This document shows, in pieces, positions 1-6,699 of a stretch of DNA of 17,048 bases (position 1 is its first letter; each line of letters opens with the position of its first letter). The DNA comes from Euryarchaeota archaeon UBA111. Its GTDB lineage: Archaea > Thermoplasmatota > Poseidoniia > Poseidoniales > Poseidoniaceae. A model generated the notes under the pieces. The model saw only the letters and a program-made list of their open reading frames with translations. It was not told where the DNA came from and searched no databases. A program made the translations under genes and the position numbers. The DNA is taken from contig DAWS01000087.1 of assembly GCA_002506025.1 (NCBI GenBank), positions 1 to 17,048 of the forward strand, written 5' to 3'.

Positions 1-201
1 CCCAGGGGTAAGTCCCATCAATGCACCAATAACTGGTTGTAATTTCTTCTTGCTACGTATGTATTCGACGAAACGTCCACTTGTAGCATATTGTAACCAA
101 CTGAACAAAAATACCATGGCAGCAACAAATACAGTAACAGCGAGAAAAGCATCTCGCATACTAACAACCACAATTTCTACGACTTCGTCAAGAGTGGCCA
201 T
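1..201 (-). CDS. N-terminus of probable 10-TM manganese/heavy-metal exporter (partial)
   Basis: Reading the minus strand from ATG at 201 gives 67 uninterrupted codons running off the left edge, so the gene is truncated by the window. The N-terminus is followed by a hydrophobic helix at about residues 17-36, then a basic loop containing RSKKKLQP and the segment VIGALMGLTPG at the edge. In the putative 10-TM metal exporter family (ArsP_2-like, often annotated 'putative manganese transporter') a similar helix is followed by a Q-P-hydrophobic-G-A-x-x-G-L-T-P-G stretch. I assign it from memory of that family, so the substrate (Mn, As or other) is uncertain. A TATA-like box lies 38-45 bases upstream of the start. 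The gene is 58 bases downstream of the AI-2E transporter on the same strand. Confidence 0.55.
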   Translation of the reverse strand, partial: MATLDEVVEIVVVSMRDAFLAVTVFVAAMVFLFSWLQYATSGRFVEYIRSKKKLQPVIGALMGLTPG

Positions 202-238
202 GGTAAAGCGACAGGGTTCAAATCAATAAGTCTTAGTC

Positions 239-246
239 GATATACT
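239..246 (-). promoter_or_regulatory. TATA-like box upstream of the metal exporter gene
   Basis: On the minus strand the sequence AGTATATC lies about 39 bases (box centre) before the ATG at 201. With the usual archaeal spacing of about 26 bases from box to transcription start, transcription would begin near 216 and leave a leader of about 15 bases. This suggests the exporter can be transcribed independently of the AI-2E gene. It rests on base pattern and spacing only. Confidence 0.3.
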
Positions 247-259
247 GAATATGCATAAC

Positions 260-1321
260 CTATTCTTCCTCGACATCATTTGCCATCATCATCGCTACAG
301 GTCTAGTGCGTTCATTTTCGTCAAGGATTAATCTAGCAATGATGATTATTGGAGCACCAATAATAGCCCCAGCGATACCCCAGACCTGCGAAAACAACAT
401 CACAGTTAGAAGTAGGACAAACGGCGATATGCCTATTTTTGCACCTGACAGATTCGGTTCAACAAACGACCCGAAGACCTGCTGATTGCCAACTAACAGC
501 AGAACCATCAATACTGCAGATAAAGGCTCTAACATAACAAATCCAATAATAACCGGAGGGATGGTGGCAAATAATGCACCTAATATTGGAATAAAGTCCA
601 ACAAAAAGCACAAAATCCCAAACAAAAACCAACCCGGTAAATCAAAACCAACTGGAGATATTATGATGGTCATTACCAATGCTTGACCAGCACTGCATGT
701 CACTTTCGATACGACATATGCGGTGATGGAATCGGTTGATTCATTGACAATTTTCTTTGCCCTATCATATGAATTAGGAAACGCTGCACCAAATCTCTTG
801 GCGATGGTATGCTCCTCAAGAACGATGAATAACAGGAATATCAAGACGGTAATCATCGTTCCAAAGAAGCCACCTAGAGAGCCTAGTATAGCTAATACAA
901 ATGTCTCGATATTGCTGGGTGAAGCAATGCCGGCAATTAGGTCTGCATCAGAAAATATGGCCTCAAGTCCGTATAGGTTTGAGTCGGCATATTTCGCTCG
1001 CTTTTCCTCAAAAGCCGCAGTTATTTCTGGCACTTCTTCGATGAACTGTGATAAATTGTCATAGAGAAAAATCGAAATAAAATACATCGAGATAATGAAT
1101 GTAACAATCACAGTGGCGTAGGAAAATAATCGATTGCCTACTTTACGGTAGATATATTGTTCCGGCGGTTTTATGATGAAATAAAGTAGGACTGCAATCG
1201 CTAATGGCATCAATATTGACTTGAGATGAATTAGCGCTAGATATACTACCAAACCAACAATTGCGACACTTGCTGCGGTTGTTCGCTTCGAATCAATACC
1301 AACCTTGGATAACTCTTGCAT
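260..1321 (-). CDS. AI-2E family transporter (PF01594-type permease)
   Basis: A 353-residue integral membrane protein of the usual length for the AI-2E/PerM family. Hydrophobic helices occur at about residues 16-32, 35-50 and 66-88, a soluble loop at about 89-135, and a dense helical block from about 137 to the end. Family-like signatures are LLDFIPILGALFATIPP in the middle and VEPNLSGAKIGISPFVLLL followed by GIAGAIIGAPI near the C-terminus. Members are proposed exporters of small molecules such as autoinducer-2, or Na+/H+ antiporters, and some have no known substrate, so none is assigned here. The C-terminal tail is acidic (DVEEE). The ATG at 1321 has no clear Shine-Dalgarno site but has an AT-rich box about 20 bases upstream, so the mRNA may be leaderless or short-leadered. 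It lies 92 bases downstream of pyrI. Confidence 0.85.
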   Translation of the reverse strand: MQELSKVGIDSKRTTAASVAIVGLVVYLALIHLKSILMPLAIAVLLYFIIKPPEQYIYRKVGNRLFSYATVIVTFIISMYFISIFLYDNLSQFIEEVPEITAAFEEKRAKYADSNLYGLEAIFSDADLIAGIASPSNIETFVLAILGSLGGFFGTMITVLIFLLFIVLEEHTIAKRFGAAFPNSYDRAKKIVNESTDSITAYVVSKVTCSAGQALVMTIIISPVGFDLPGWFLFGILCFLLDFIPILGALFATIPPVIIGFVMLEPLSAVLMVLLLVGNQQVFGSFVEPNLSGAKIGISPFVLLLTVMLFSQVWGIAGAIIGAPIIIIARLILDENERTRPVAMMMANDVEEE

Positions 1322-1337
1322 GTCAGTGTGTTATGCC

Positions 1338-1346
1338 ATTATTAAT
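1338..1346 (-). promoter_or_regulatory. TATA-like AT box upstream of the AI-2E transporter
   Basis: The minus strand reads ATTAATAAT, centred about 21 bases before the ATG at 1321, inside the 92-base gap between pyrI and the transporter. The spacing is slightly short for a fully leaderless transcript (about 26 expected), so the true box may be shifted a few bases upstream. No Shine-Dalgarno site precedes this start, which fits leaderless translation. Weak evidence. Confidence 0.25.
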
Positions 1347-1413
1347 CTAAGGTTTACCCCAGAACATTCGTTGATGTGCCAATTTGGCTACATTATGTTG
1401 GTAATCAACAGAG

Positions 1414-1890
1414 TTAGATAACATTCTTGACTAACTCAACCAGATTTTGCGTTCTACCACAATAATGGCACCGCAATTGAAGCGGATCCCTTGACATCAC
1501 TTTCAAACGGTGTGGAAGTGGCTCACGCGGATTTGAGGTTATGCAGTTAGACATCGTGCATCTAACCACATTCACAACCTCTGCACCGAGATTGATGGTC
1601 ATTTTTTCGGCAACGGTGTAAGCTCTTATTATCGCTACATGCGCATCTGGTGCGACTAATGCTAAGCGATCTAATTCGCCCTGAGTTAATTCTCGGTCCT
1701 CTACTTTGATGATGTCTTTTGAGCCCATCTTTTTCGATGGAACGTTCATCACCAGAGAAACCGGCACTGAGGTCTTATCATTGATTCCAAGCATTTCGAG
1801 CACAGTCATTGCATGTCCCTGCGGTATGTGATCAATCACCGTACCATTCCTAATTGCGGTTACTCTTCTCATGCTGTGTTCATTTGACAT
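1414..1890 (-). CDS. pyrI: Aspartate carbamoyltransferase regulatory chain
   Basis: PyrI binds nucleotide effectors and holds the catalytic trimers together in aspartate carbamoyltransferase, the enzyme of the first committed pyrimidine step. From the ATG at 1890 the protein is 158 residues, close to the family norm. The N-terminal allosteric domain begins near MRRVTAIRNGTVIDHI (residues 7-22). The C-terminal zinc domain carries the four expected cysteines as C111-x4-C116 and C141-x2-C144. The start overlaps the pyrB stop by one base (TGATG), indicating translational coupling. A GGGAG site lies 9 bases upstream. A TTG three bases earlier (1893) is in frame and would add one residue; I prefer the ATG. 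The four cysteines and the pyrB neighbour make the call secure. Confidence 0.97.
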   Translation of the reverse strand: MSNEHSMRRVTAIRNGTVIDHIPQGHAMTVLEMLGINDKTSVPVSLVMNVPSKKMGSKDIIKVEDRELTQGELDRLALVAPDAHVAIIRAYTVAEKMTINLGAEVVNVVRCTMSNCITSNPREPLPHRLKVMSRDPLQLRCHYCGRTQNLVELVKNVI

Positions 1891-2840
1891 CAAAATGCAC
1901 TCCCTTCTTTCTCAACGTTTTTAGGCACAGAAACGCCTAATAATTTACACAATAGTGCCATTCTGGCGACTACCCCATTGAATGCTTGCTCAAAGTATCT
2001 AGCGTGTCTTGTAGCATCGACTGATGGATGAATCTCATCAACCCTCGGCAGCGGATGCATGATTATCATATTGGCCTTGACATCATTGAGATCGTTAGCA
2101 TGTAACTTGTAAGCGCCAGCAACTTTAGCATACTCATCCTCATCAGAAAATCTCTCTTTCTGTATCCTAGTCATATAGATTACATCTGCATCTTTCATCA
2201 TTGAATAGAGGTCTTCTGTTTCAGTAATTTTAGCCCCGTGAGCCTCTAAATCAGACACAATATCTCGTGGCATTCTCAAGAGGTCAGGACTGGCAAATAC
2301 CAGTTCACAATCAAATCTAGTGAGTGCATGTGATAGCGAATGGACTGTTCTGCCATATCTCAAATCACCTGCTAAGACAACCTTTAGCCCATCCAGCCTG
2401 CCGTGAGCCTGTCTGATAGTGAACAAATCTAACATGGTTTGTGTCGGATGATGGCCAGCTCCATCACCACCGTTCAAAATTGGGACTCTAGCGGAATCCT
2501 GCGCATATTGCGCTGCACCCTGTCGAGGGTGTCGCATGGCAATTATATCGGTATATCCATCAACCATCTGGATGGTATCAAATAACGTTTCACCTTTAAC
2601 GACTGATGATGTTTTAACATCACCAAGGTTGACAACATCGCCACCCAAACGTTTCATCGCTGTTTCAAATGACATTCTAGTTCGGGTACTGGGCTCAAAA
2701 AACAAATTTCCGAGTATTCTGCCTTGTAGTAGAGGTAGGTATAATTCTCCTTTTGCCACGGGAAGTAGTCTTTCTGCATCATCCAAAATCGCAATAATTT
2801 CCTCGTTGGTTAAATCATCCATGGTAATAAGTCCACTCAT
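1890..2840 (-). CDS. pyrB: Aspartate carbamoyltransferase catalytic chain
   Basis: Catalyses carbamoyl phosphate + L-aspartate to N-carbamoyl-L-aspartate in de novo pyrimidine synthesis. At 316 residues it is full length. Visible motifs in order: the carbamoyl-phosphate loop FFEPSTRTRMSF (S51-T52-R53-T54-R55), the K82-G-E-T-L mobile-loop lysine region, MRHP (R103, H104), HPTQTMLDLF (H131, Q134), GDLRYGRTVHSL, and HPLPRVDEI near the C-terminus. These cover the known substrate ligands of the family. The ATG at 2840 is supported by GAGGGG five bases upstream; the in-frame ATG at residue 7 has no advantage. The gene is first in a pyrB-pyrI operon and is divergent from the repeat-rich membrane protein. 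It lies 110 bases from that gene, with room for separate promoters. Confidence 0.98.
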   Translation of the reverse strand: MSGLITMDDLTNEEIIAILDDAERLLPVAKGELYLPLLQGRILGNLFFEPSTRTRMSFETAMKRLGGDVVNLGDVKTSSVVKGETLFDTIQMVDGYTDIIAMRHPRQGAAQYAQDSARVPILNGGDGAGHHPTQTMLDLFTIRQAHGRLDGLKVVLAGDLRYGRTVHSLSHALTRFDCELVFASPDLLRMPRDIVSDLEAHGAKITETEDLYSMMKDADVIYMTRIQKERFSDEDEYAKVAGAYKLHANDLNDVKANMIIMHPLPRVDEIHPSVDATRHARYFEQAFNGVVARMALLCKLLGVSVPKNVEKEGSAF

Positions 2841-2845
2841 AGCCG

Positions 2846-2851
2846 CCCCTC
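2846..2851 (-). promoter_or_regulatory. Shine-Dalgarno site of pyrB
   Basis: GAGGGG on the minus strand, five bases before the ATG at 2840. It supports that start over the internal methionine at residue 7. Confidence 0.5.
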
Positions 2852-2900
2852 GACAAGAAACGGTAACAACAATCTCATGAACATTGTCTTTTTTTTACAG

Positions 2901-2907
2901 AATAAAT
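2901..2907 (-). promoter_or_regulatory. TATA-like box of the pyrB-pyrI operon
   Basis: The minus strand reads ATTTATT (in AGATTTATTCTG), centred about 64 bases before the pyrB ATG. With normal archaeal spacing, transcription would start near 2878, giving a leader of about 37 bases that contains the GAGGGG ribosome-binding site. It sits next to a run of eight T residues (plus strand, 2889-2896). Pattern and spacing only. Confidence 0.3.
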
Positions 2908-2932
2908 CTGTCGTGAAGAAATGATGGGGATA

Positions 2933-2940
2933 CTATATGT
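2933..2940 (+). promoter_or_regulatory. TATA-like box upstream of the repeat-rich membrane protein
   Basis: The plus strand reads CTATATGT. Its centre lies about 26 bases before the in-frame ATG at 2963, which is the expected archaeal spacing for a leaderless transcript beginning at that codon. It lies only about 14 bases before the upstream ATG at 2951, too close for that codon to be in the transcript. No Shine-Dalgarno site precedes either ATG. This is the main evidence that translation may begin at 2963. Confidence 0.35.
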
Positions 2941-2950
2941 TTGATGCCGT

Positions 2951-4723
2951 ATGTGGCCGTTCATGGATGCGTGGGCCGATGTTGAAGGCGCAATCCAGGC
3001 AGCAATCAAGCAGCGCAATACTAGGCTAGAAAGATTAGTCGGAATGTCCTCGATAGTCATACTTCTCGGTGCTATATGGTTGGTATGGCCCAGCCTTGCT
3101 GCGGCTGCAAATGGTGAGGCAGGTTTGTTAAATGGCCTTGGAATGCCTATTGTGGTGTTAATTTGGGGCCTTTTAGTTCAGGATATTGGGTTGACAAATC
3201 CGAGTTCGAGAACCAGAATTGGTGCGAGTGCAACCATTGCTTGGCCCGTTTTACTAATCATCGCTGCAAGAGAAATGGGAGATGTGTCAGCAACTAATTT
3301 GCTCGGACCAGTTTTGGTAGTAATTGCTGGGTCATCATGCTATTATTACTCCAAAATCGTGCTAATTGGTGGCTTGGATGTTCAACGCTTTAGAGCATTA
3401 ATGACTGGAGTTGGGTCCATTGCAGCATTCTCAATTTTTGTCGGTAAGATTCCAACACCATTTTCGCTAGATTGGATAGCCTGTATTACGGTTTTAATCA
3501 TTGGATTTGGCGTTACTGCATATATTTGGGTTGCCGGTGATGACCAAAAAGCGCTAAGAAAGAAATTCAGACAAAGGCTTGACAAATTAGAGTCAAGAAT
3601 CCTATTACTAAAATCCGAAAAAGCAGCCGTCGACCAGGCCTCAAGTCTGGTTATTACTGCCCGCGCAGAAGGGCACGTAGATCCAGAGTTGGGAATGCGG
3701 CTGCTTGATGATGCTGAAGAAGATATTGAACGTTCATTATCACTAGCGGGCGACGTACAAATCGTCAAACAAGATGCTATGACTTCAATCGAGGCAGCAG
3801 AAACGATTGCTCCAACTGCAAAGAAGCCCAGGAAATCCTATGACATGGGCCTAAGAGAAATCGAGCTTGGCTCCTTGCGAGAAGGGGAAATGTTGTTTAG
3901 ACAAGCGAAGAAACGTGCGGTAGAAATCATTGAATGGTGGCAAAAGGCAGAACTAGCCATAGCTGAAGCCAGCCGTTTATTAGATGGCAAATCCGGCGAG
4001 AGTTTCAACCATCTGCATGAAATGCTATCAGATGCAAAAAATAAATTAGCCAGTGAAGCGCCAAAAAAAGCCTTTGAGTATGCGTTCACGATTCCCGCAC
4101 AATTAGCCGCTGGCGACGATGCACTGACTCGAGCAGCCGAAGCAATCAAAGAAGCCGAAAGGCAACTAGAACAGGCGGATGGGCTCGATGTAACTGAACT
4201 AAATTCTCGCATAAGCCATGCTGTAGATGCTTTGGACACTGGTAATGCAAGTCAAGCAGTTGGTTTGGCTGACGGTGTCGTGCGATCAATCAAGGCAGAA
4301 CGGGAGGCTATGGATGAAACGAGGAGGGCTTTACGTCAGAAGAAAAAACTGGTAAAACAGTTTGAAAATCGACAAGATCGGGACATTTGGGAGGCTAAAC
4401 TGACTGCGATCATAGCGGCTGCTGACAGTAAACTATGGACCCATGCTGCGGCATTATTGAATCGCCTAACAGATGAACTTGACAAAACTGGTAAAGAACT
4501 AGAGGAGGCTACAGAATTATTGAATTTTGTTAGCGAGGAATGGAAAATCCTTCGCAATCAGCTTGAGGCGGCCATGATAAAAAGTGACGATGAGGAACGC
4601 GTTGAATGCGAGGCATCAGTAGCAAAAGCGCATGATGAAGTCGCAGCTGGTAATGTCGACCAGTGTTTGGCTTACCTTTCAACCGCTGATGATTTGATGG
4701 AGAAATTACGCAGGCGAATCTAA
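2951..4723 (+). CDS. Unrecognised membrane protein with long helical repeat domain
   Basis: I do not recognise a family. The 590-residue protein has about six hydrophobic helices, near residues 33-50, 63-81, 91-107, 117-138, 151-165 and 174-196. From residue 197 on it is charged, Ala/Glu/Lys-rich and almost wholly alpha-helical. Residues 333-590 fall into four tandem units starting near 333, 395, 458 and 520. Each ends in a helix pair of pattern L-x-x-A-x-x-x-L-x-x-G-x-x-x-x-A, for example ISHAVDALDTGNASQAV and VAKAHDEVAAGNVDQCL. Partial units occur near 232-262 and 301-328. A membrane-anchored scaffold or tether is a guess; no catalytic motif is visible. The start at 2951 gives the longest reading, but a TATA-like box fits 2963 (residue 5) better. 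It is the only complete plus-strand gene, divergent from pyrB, and shares four bases with the convergent carrier-protein gene. Confidence 0.8.
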   Translation: MWPFMDAWADVEGAIQAAIKQRNTRLERLVGMSSIVILLGAIWLVWPSLAAAANGEAGLLNGLGMPIVVLIWGLLVQDIGLTNPSSRTRIGASATIAWPVLLIIAAREMGDVSATNLLGPVLVVIAGSSCYYYSKIVLIGGLDVQRFRALMTGVGSIAAFSIFVGKIPTPFSLDWIACITVLIIGFGVTAYIWVAGDDQKALRKKFRQRLDKLESRILLLKSEKAAVDQASSLVITARAEGHVDPELGMRLLDDAEEDIERSLSLAGDVQIVKQDAMTSIEAAETIAPTAKKPRKSYDMGLREIELGSLREGEMLFRQAKKRAVEIIEWWQKAELAIAEASRLLDGKSGESFNHLHEMLSDAKNKLASEAPKKAFEYAFTIPAQLAAGDDALTRAAEAIKEAERQLEQADGLDVTELNSRISHAVDALDTGNASQAVGLADGVVRSIKAEREAMDETRRALRQKKKLVKQFENRQDRDIWEAKLTAIIAAADSKLWTHAAALLNRLTDELDKTGKELEEATELLNFVSEEWKILRNQLEAAMIKSDDEERVECEASVAKAHDEVAAGNVDQCLAYLSTADDLMEKLRRRI

Positions 4724-5181
4724 TCTGCCATTTCCACCAGAGTGTCTCCCTGCTGAACTTGATCGCCGACGGAGAAACTAATCTTGGATATCTTGCCTGA
4801 CTTAGGTGCAACAATACGATGTTCCATTTTCATAGCCTCCATAACCAACAACAACTCACCAGCCTCAACCGACTGCCCATCTTTGACCTTGACCTCGAGA
4901 ATTTTCCCTGGCATAGGGGCTGTCATCCCTTGGTCTGAATCATTATCTTGTGAGCCGGGTTCCGTTTTTTCAAGGCAGAATGTATGGCCGGCATAATGAA
5001 TCCACCAAGTGTCTCCCACCTTTGCAGAGTGAGCAAATTTCGTGCTCCCATCTGGACTGATTACTAGCACCCTACCATCATCACATACGCTAGCGGTGTA
5101 ATCGCCAAGTAACCAGGTTTGACCATCCTTGGCGATGGTGATTTCGTATTTTTCACCACCGAATTTGAATTCATGGTGCAT
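4720..5181 (-). CDS. Biotin carboxyl carrier protein of methylcrotonyl-CoA-type carboxylase
   Basis: A 153-residue biotinyl carrier for an acyl-CoA carboxylase. The C-terminal biotinyl domain (about residues 85-152) has the AP-MPGKI entry strand, the VMEAMKMEH biotinylation motif (biotin on K118) and the matching VGDQVQQGDTLVE turn. Residues 1-75 are beta-rich (for example DTWWIHYAGHTFCLEK) and resemble the BT linker domain that lies between biotin carboxylase and BCCP in fused MccA/PccA alpha subunits. Residues 75-86 form an acidic, flexible linker. The ATG overlaps the stop of the biotin carboxylase gene by one base (TAATG), so translation is probably coupled and the two form a split alpha subunit. 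The stop overlaps that of the convergent plus-strand gene by four bases. The acyl-CoA specificity is inferred from the neighbouring beta subunit. Confidence 0.93.
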   Translation of the reverse strand: MHHEFKFGGEKYEITIAKDGQTWLLGDYTASVCDDGRVLVISPDGSTKFAHSAKVGDTWWIHYAGHTFCLEKTEPGSQDNDSDQGMTAPMPGKILEVKVKDGQSVEAGELLLVMEAMKMEHRIVAPKSGKISKISFSVGDQVQQGDTLVEMAD

Positions 5182-6686
5182 TATGGATACCTCCTGTTCA
5201 GAGTTTGGAATGGGCTCACTAAGCCGTCAATTGACTCTGAATGCATCAGTTTGGTTTTATTTAGGCCAGCACTTTCACTTACCGCAGCAACAATTAACGC
5301 GGCATCAAGAGTAGATTCGGGGAAATCTGGCTGCCAGCCATTTGGCCAAACTCGCTCAATCAACATCGTATCTGTCCTGCCAGAAATTACGTCACGTTGA
5401 TCACATAACTCACGTAAAAAGCGTAAGTTGGTAGTAGTGCCAAGCACAACAAATTCATCCAAAGCTCTGCGCATGCGTTGTAGTGCTTCATCTCTTGAAG
5501 GAGCCCAAACAATCAGCTTCGCTAGCATTGGGTCATAATTTGGGGTCACCATATCACCTTCTCTGACCCCCGTATCTAATCTAATACCTGGGCCCGAAGG
5601 AGGCCTGAATACCACCAGTGGACCGATTGCTGGAAGGAAATTATTGCTGGCATCCTCTGCATAGAGGCGCACTTCTATCGAATGACCACGCAGCATCAAT
5701 TCACCGCAACTCATCGGTTCCCCTGCGGCAATACGAAGTTGTTCTCGGACTAGATCAACCCCGGTGACCATTTCTGTCACTGGGTGCTCTACCTGAATCC
5801 TGGTATTCATTTCCAAGAAGAAAAACTCACCGTTAGATGCTAAGAGAAATTCAACTGTCCCAGCACCGACATAGTCAACTGCCTCGGCTGCCATTACCGC
5901 TGCCTCACCCATGCGTGAGCGTAGGCCCTCTGTCATCACAGGACATGGCGATTCTTCGAACACTTTTTGATGACGTCGCTGAACACTACATTCCCTTTCT
6001 CCAAGGTGAACTGTACGACCATGCTTATCGGCTAGTATCTGTATTTCGACATGCTTCGAACCCGTTAGCAGTCTTTCAACGTATACTCGGCCGTCTCCAA
6101 AAGCGGCTATTGCTTCTCGTCGAGCACCTTTGATTGCGTCAATTAAGTCAGCAGGGTCCTCAACCTTCCTCATTCCTTTGCCACCGCCACCTGATGACGC
6201 TTTGAGAAGTAGAGGATAACCCACTCTTTGACTTGCTTCAACGATATCTGAAATCATTGTTTCTTCATCTTCTGACGCAATTTCTTCACCAGGAATTACT
6301 GGAACTCCGGCTGCTTTCATAGTTAGGCGAGCAGTCATTTTGTCCCCCATCATTTCAATCGCCTGCGGCGATGGACCAATCCAATTGATGCCGGCATCAG
6401 TCACGGCTTGAGCAAAGTCTGCGCGTTCTGATAGAAAACCGAATCCGGGGTGAATCGCATCGACATTATGCGCTCCTGCAATCGCCAAGATTTGCTCTTG
6501 ATTGAGATATGTCTCAGCGATTGTATCTCCTTCTAAGGGCACTGCTATTGTTGCTAATTCAGTAAACATCGAGCCTGCATCATTATCTGCATAGACCGCA
6601 ACTGATGTTAGTCCAGCCTCACTGCACGCACGTAGAATTCTACAGGCTATCTCACCACGATTAGCAACTAGCACTGTCCTAATCAT
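5181..6686 (-). CDS. Biotin carboxylase subunit (split MccA-type alpha subunit)
   Basis: Carboxylates protein-bound biotin using ATP and bicarbonate. From ATG 6686 it has 501 residues. Biotin carboxylase motifs appear in order: VLVANRGEIACRILRA (5-20), HPGFGFLSERADFA (79-92), the ATP-grasp glycine loop KASSGGGGKGMR (162-173), GERECSVQRRHQKV (229-242), EMNTRIQVEHPVTEM (292-306) with catalytic E292/N294/R296, and RLYAED. About 50 C-terminal residues extend beyond the biotin carboxylase core. An in-frame ATG at 6770 would add 28 residues and overlap the upstream crotonase gene; that segment looks non-conserved. The ATG at 6686 has GGTGGTG directly upstream and begins right at the conserved MIRTVLVANRGE. 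It sits 13 bases after the crotonase gene and overlaps the carrier gene by one base. Acyl-CoA specificity is inferred from the operon. Confidence 0.95.
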   Translation of the reverse strand: MIRTVLVANRGEIACRILRACSEAGLTSVAVYADNDAGSMFTELATIAVPLEGDTIAETYLNQEQILAIAGAHNVDAIHPGFGFLSERADFAQAVTDAGINWIGPSPQAIEMMGDKMTARLTMKAAGVPVIPGEEIASEDEETMISDIVEASQRVGYPLLLKASSGGGGKGMRKVEDPADLIDAIKGARREAIAAFGDGRVYVERLLTGSKHVEIQILADKHGRTVHLGERECSVQRRHQKVFEESPCPVMTEGLRSRMGEAAVMAAEAVDYVGAGTVEFLLASNGEFFFLEMNTRIQVEHPVTEMVTGVDLVREQLRIAAGEPMSCGELMLRGHSIEVRLYAEDASNNFLPAIGPLVVFRPPSGPGIRLDTGVREGDMVTPNYDPMLAKLIVWAPSRDEALQRMRRALDEFVVLGTTTNLRFLRELCDQRDVISGRTDTMLIERVWPNGWQPDFPESTLDAALIVAAVSESAGLNKTKLMHSESIDGLVSPFQTLNRRYP

Positions 6687-6688
6687 TT

Positions 6689-6695
6689 CACCACC
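6689..6695 (-). promoter_or_regulatory. GGTG-type ribosome-binding site deciding the biotin carboxylase start
   Basis: The minus strand reads GTGGTGGTGAA before ATG 6686. GGTG pairs with the CACC of the archaeal 16S 3' end. The site favours ATG 6686 over the upstream in-frame ATG at 6770, which would give a non-conserved 28-residue extension. Confidence 0.45.
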
Positions 6696-6699
6696 ACGA

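Noticed and set aside
205..235. Sequence GGGTTCAAATC resembling a tRNA T-loop
   Set aside because: The flanking bases do not form the 5-bp T stem, and no acceptor, D or anticodon arm can be drawn in the 58-base gap.
723..1064. Open frame on the plus strand inside the AI-2E gene
   Set aside because: Antisense shadow of a clear membrane protein gene, with no recognisable motif and no ribosome-binding site. The same applies to the plus-strand frames inside pyrB, mccB, ccmF and the biotin carboxylase gene, and to the minus-strand frames inside 2951-4723 and the UbiD gene.
2889..2896. Run of eight T as a terminator
   Set aside because: It lies in a divergent promoter gap where no gene ends, and no hairpin precedes it.
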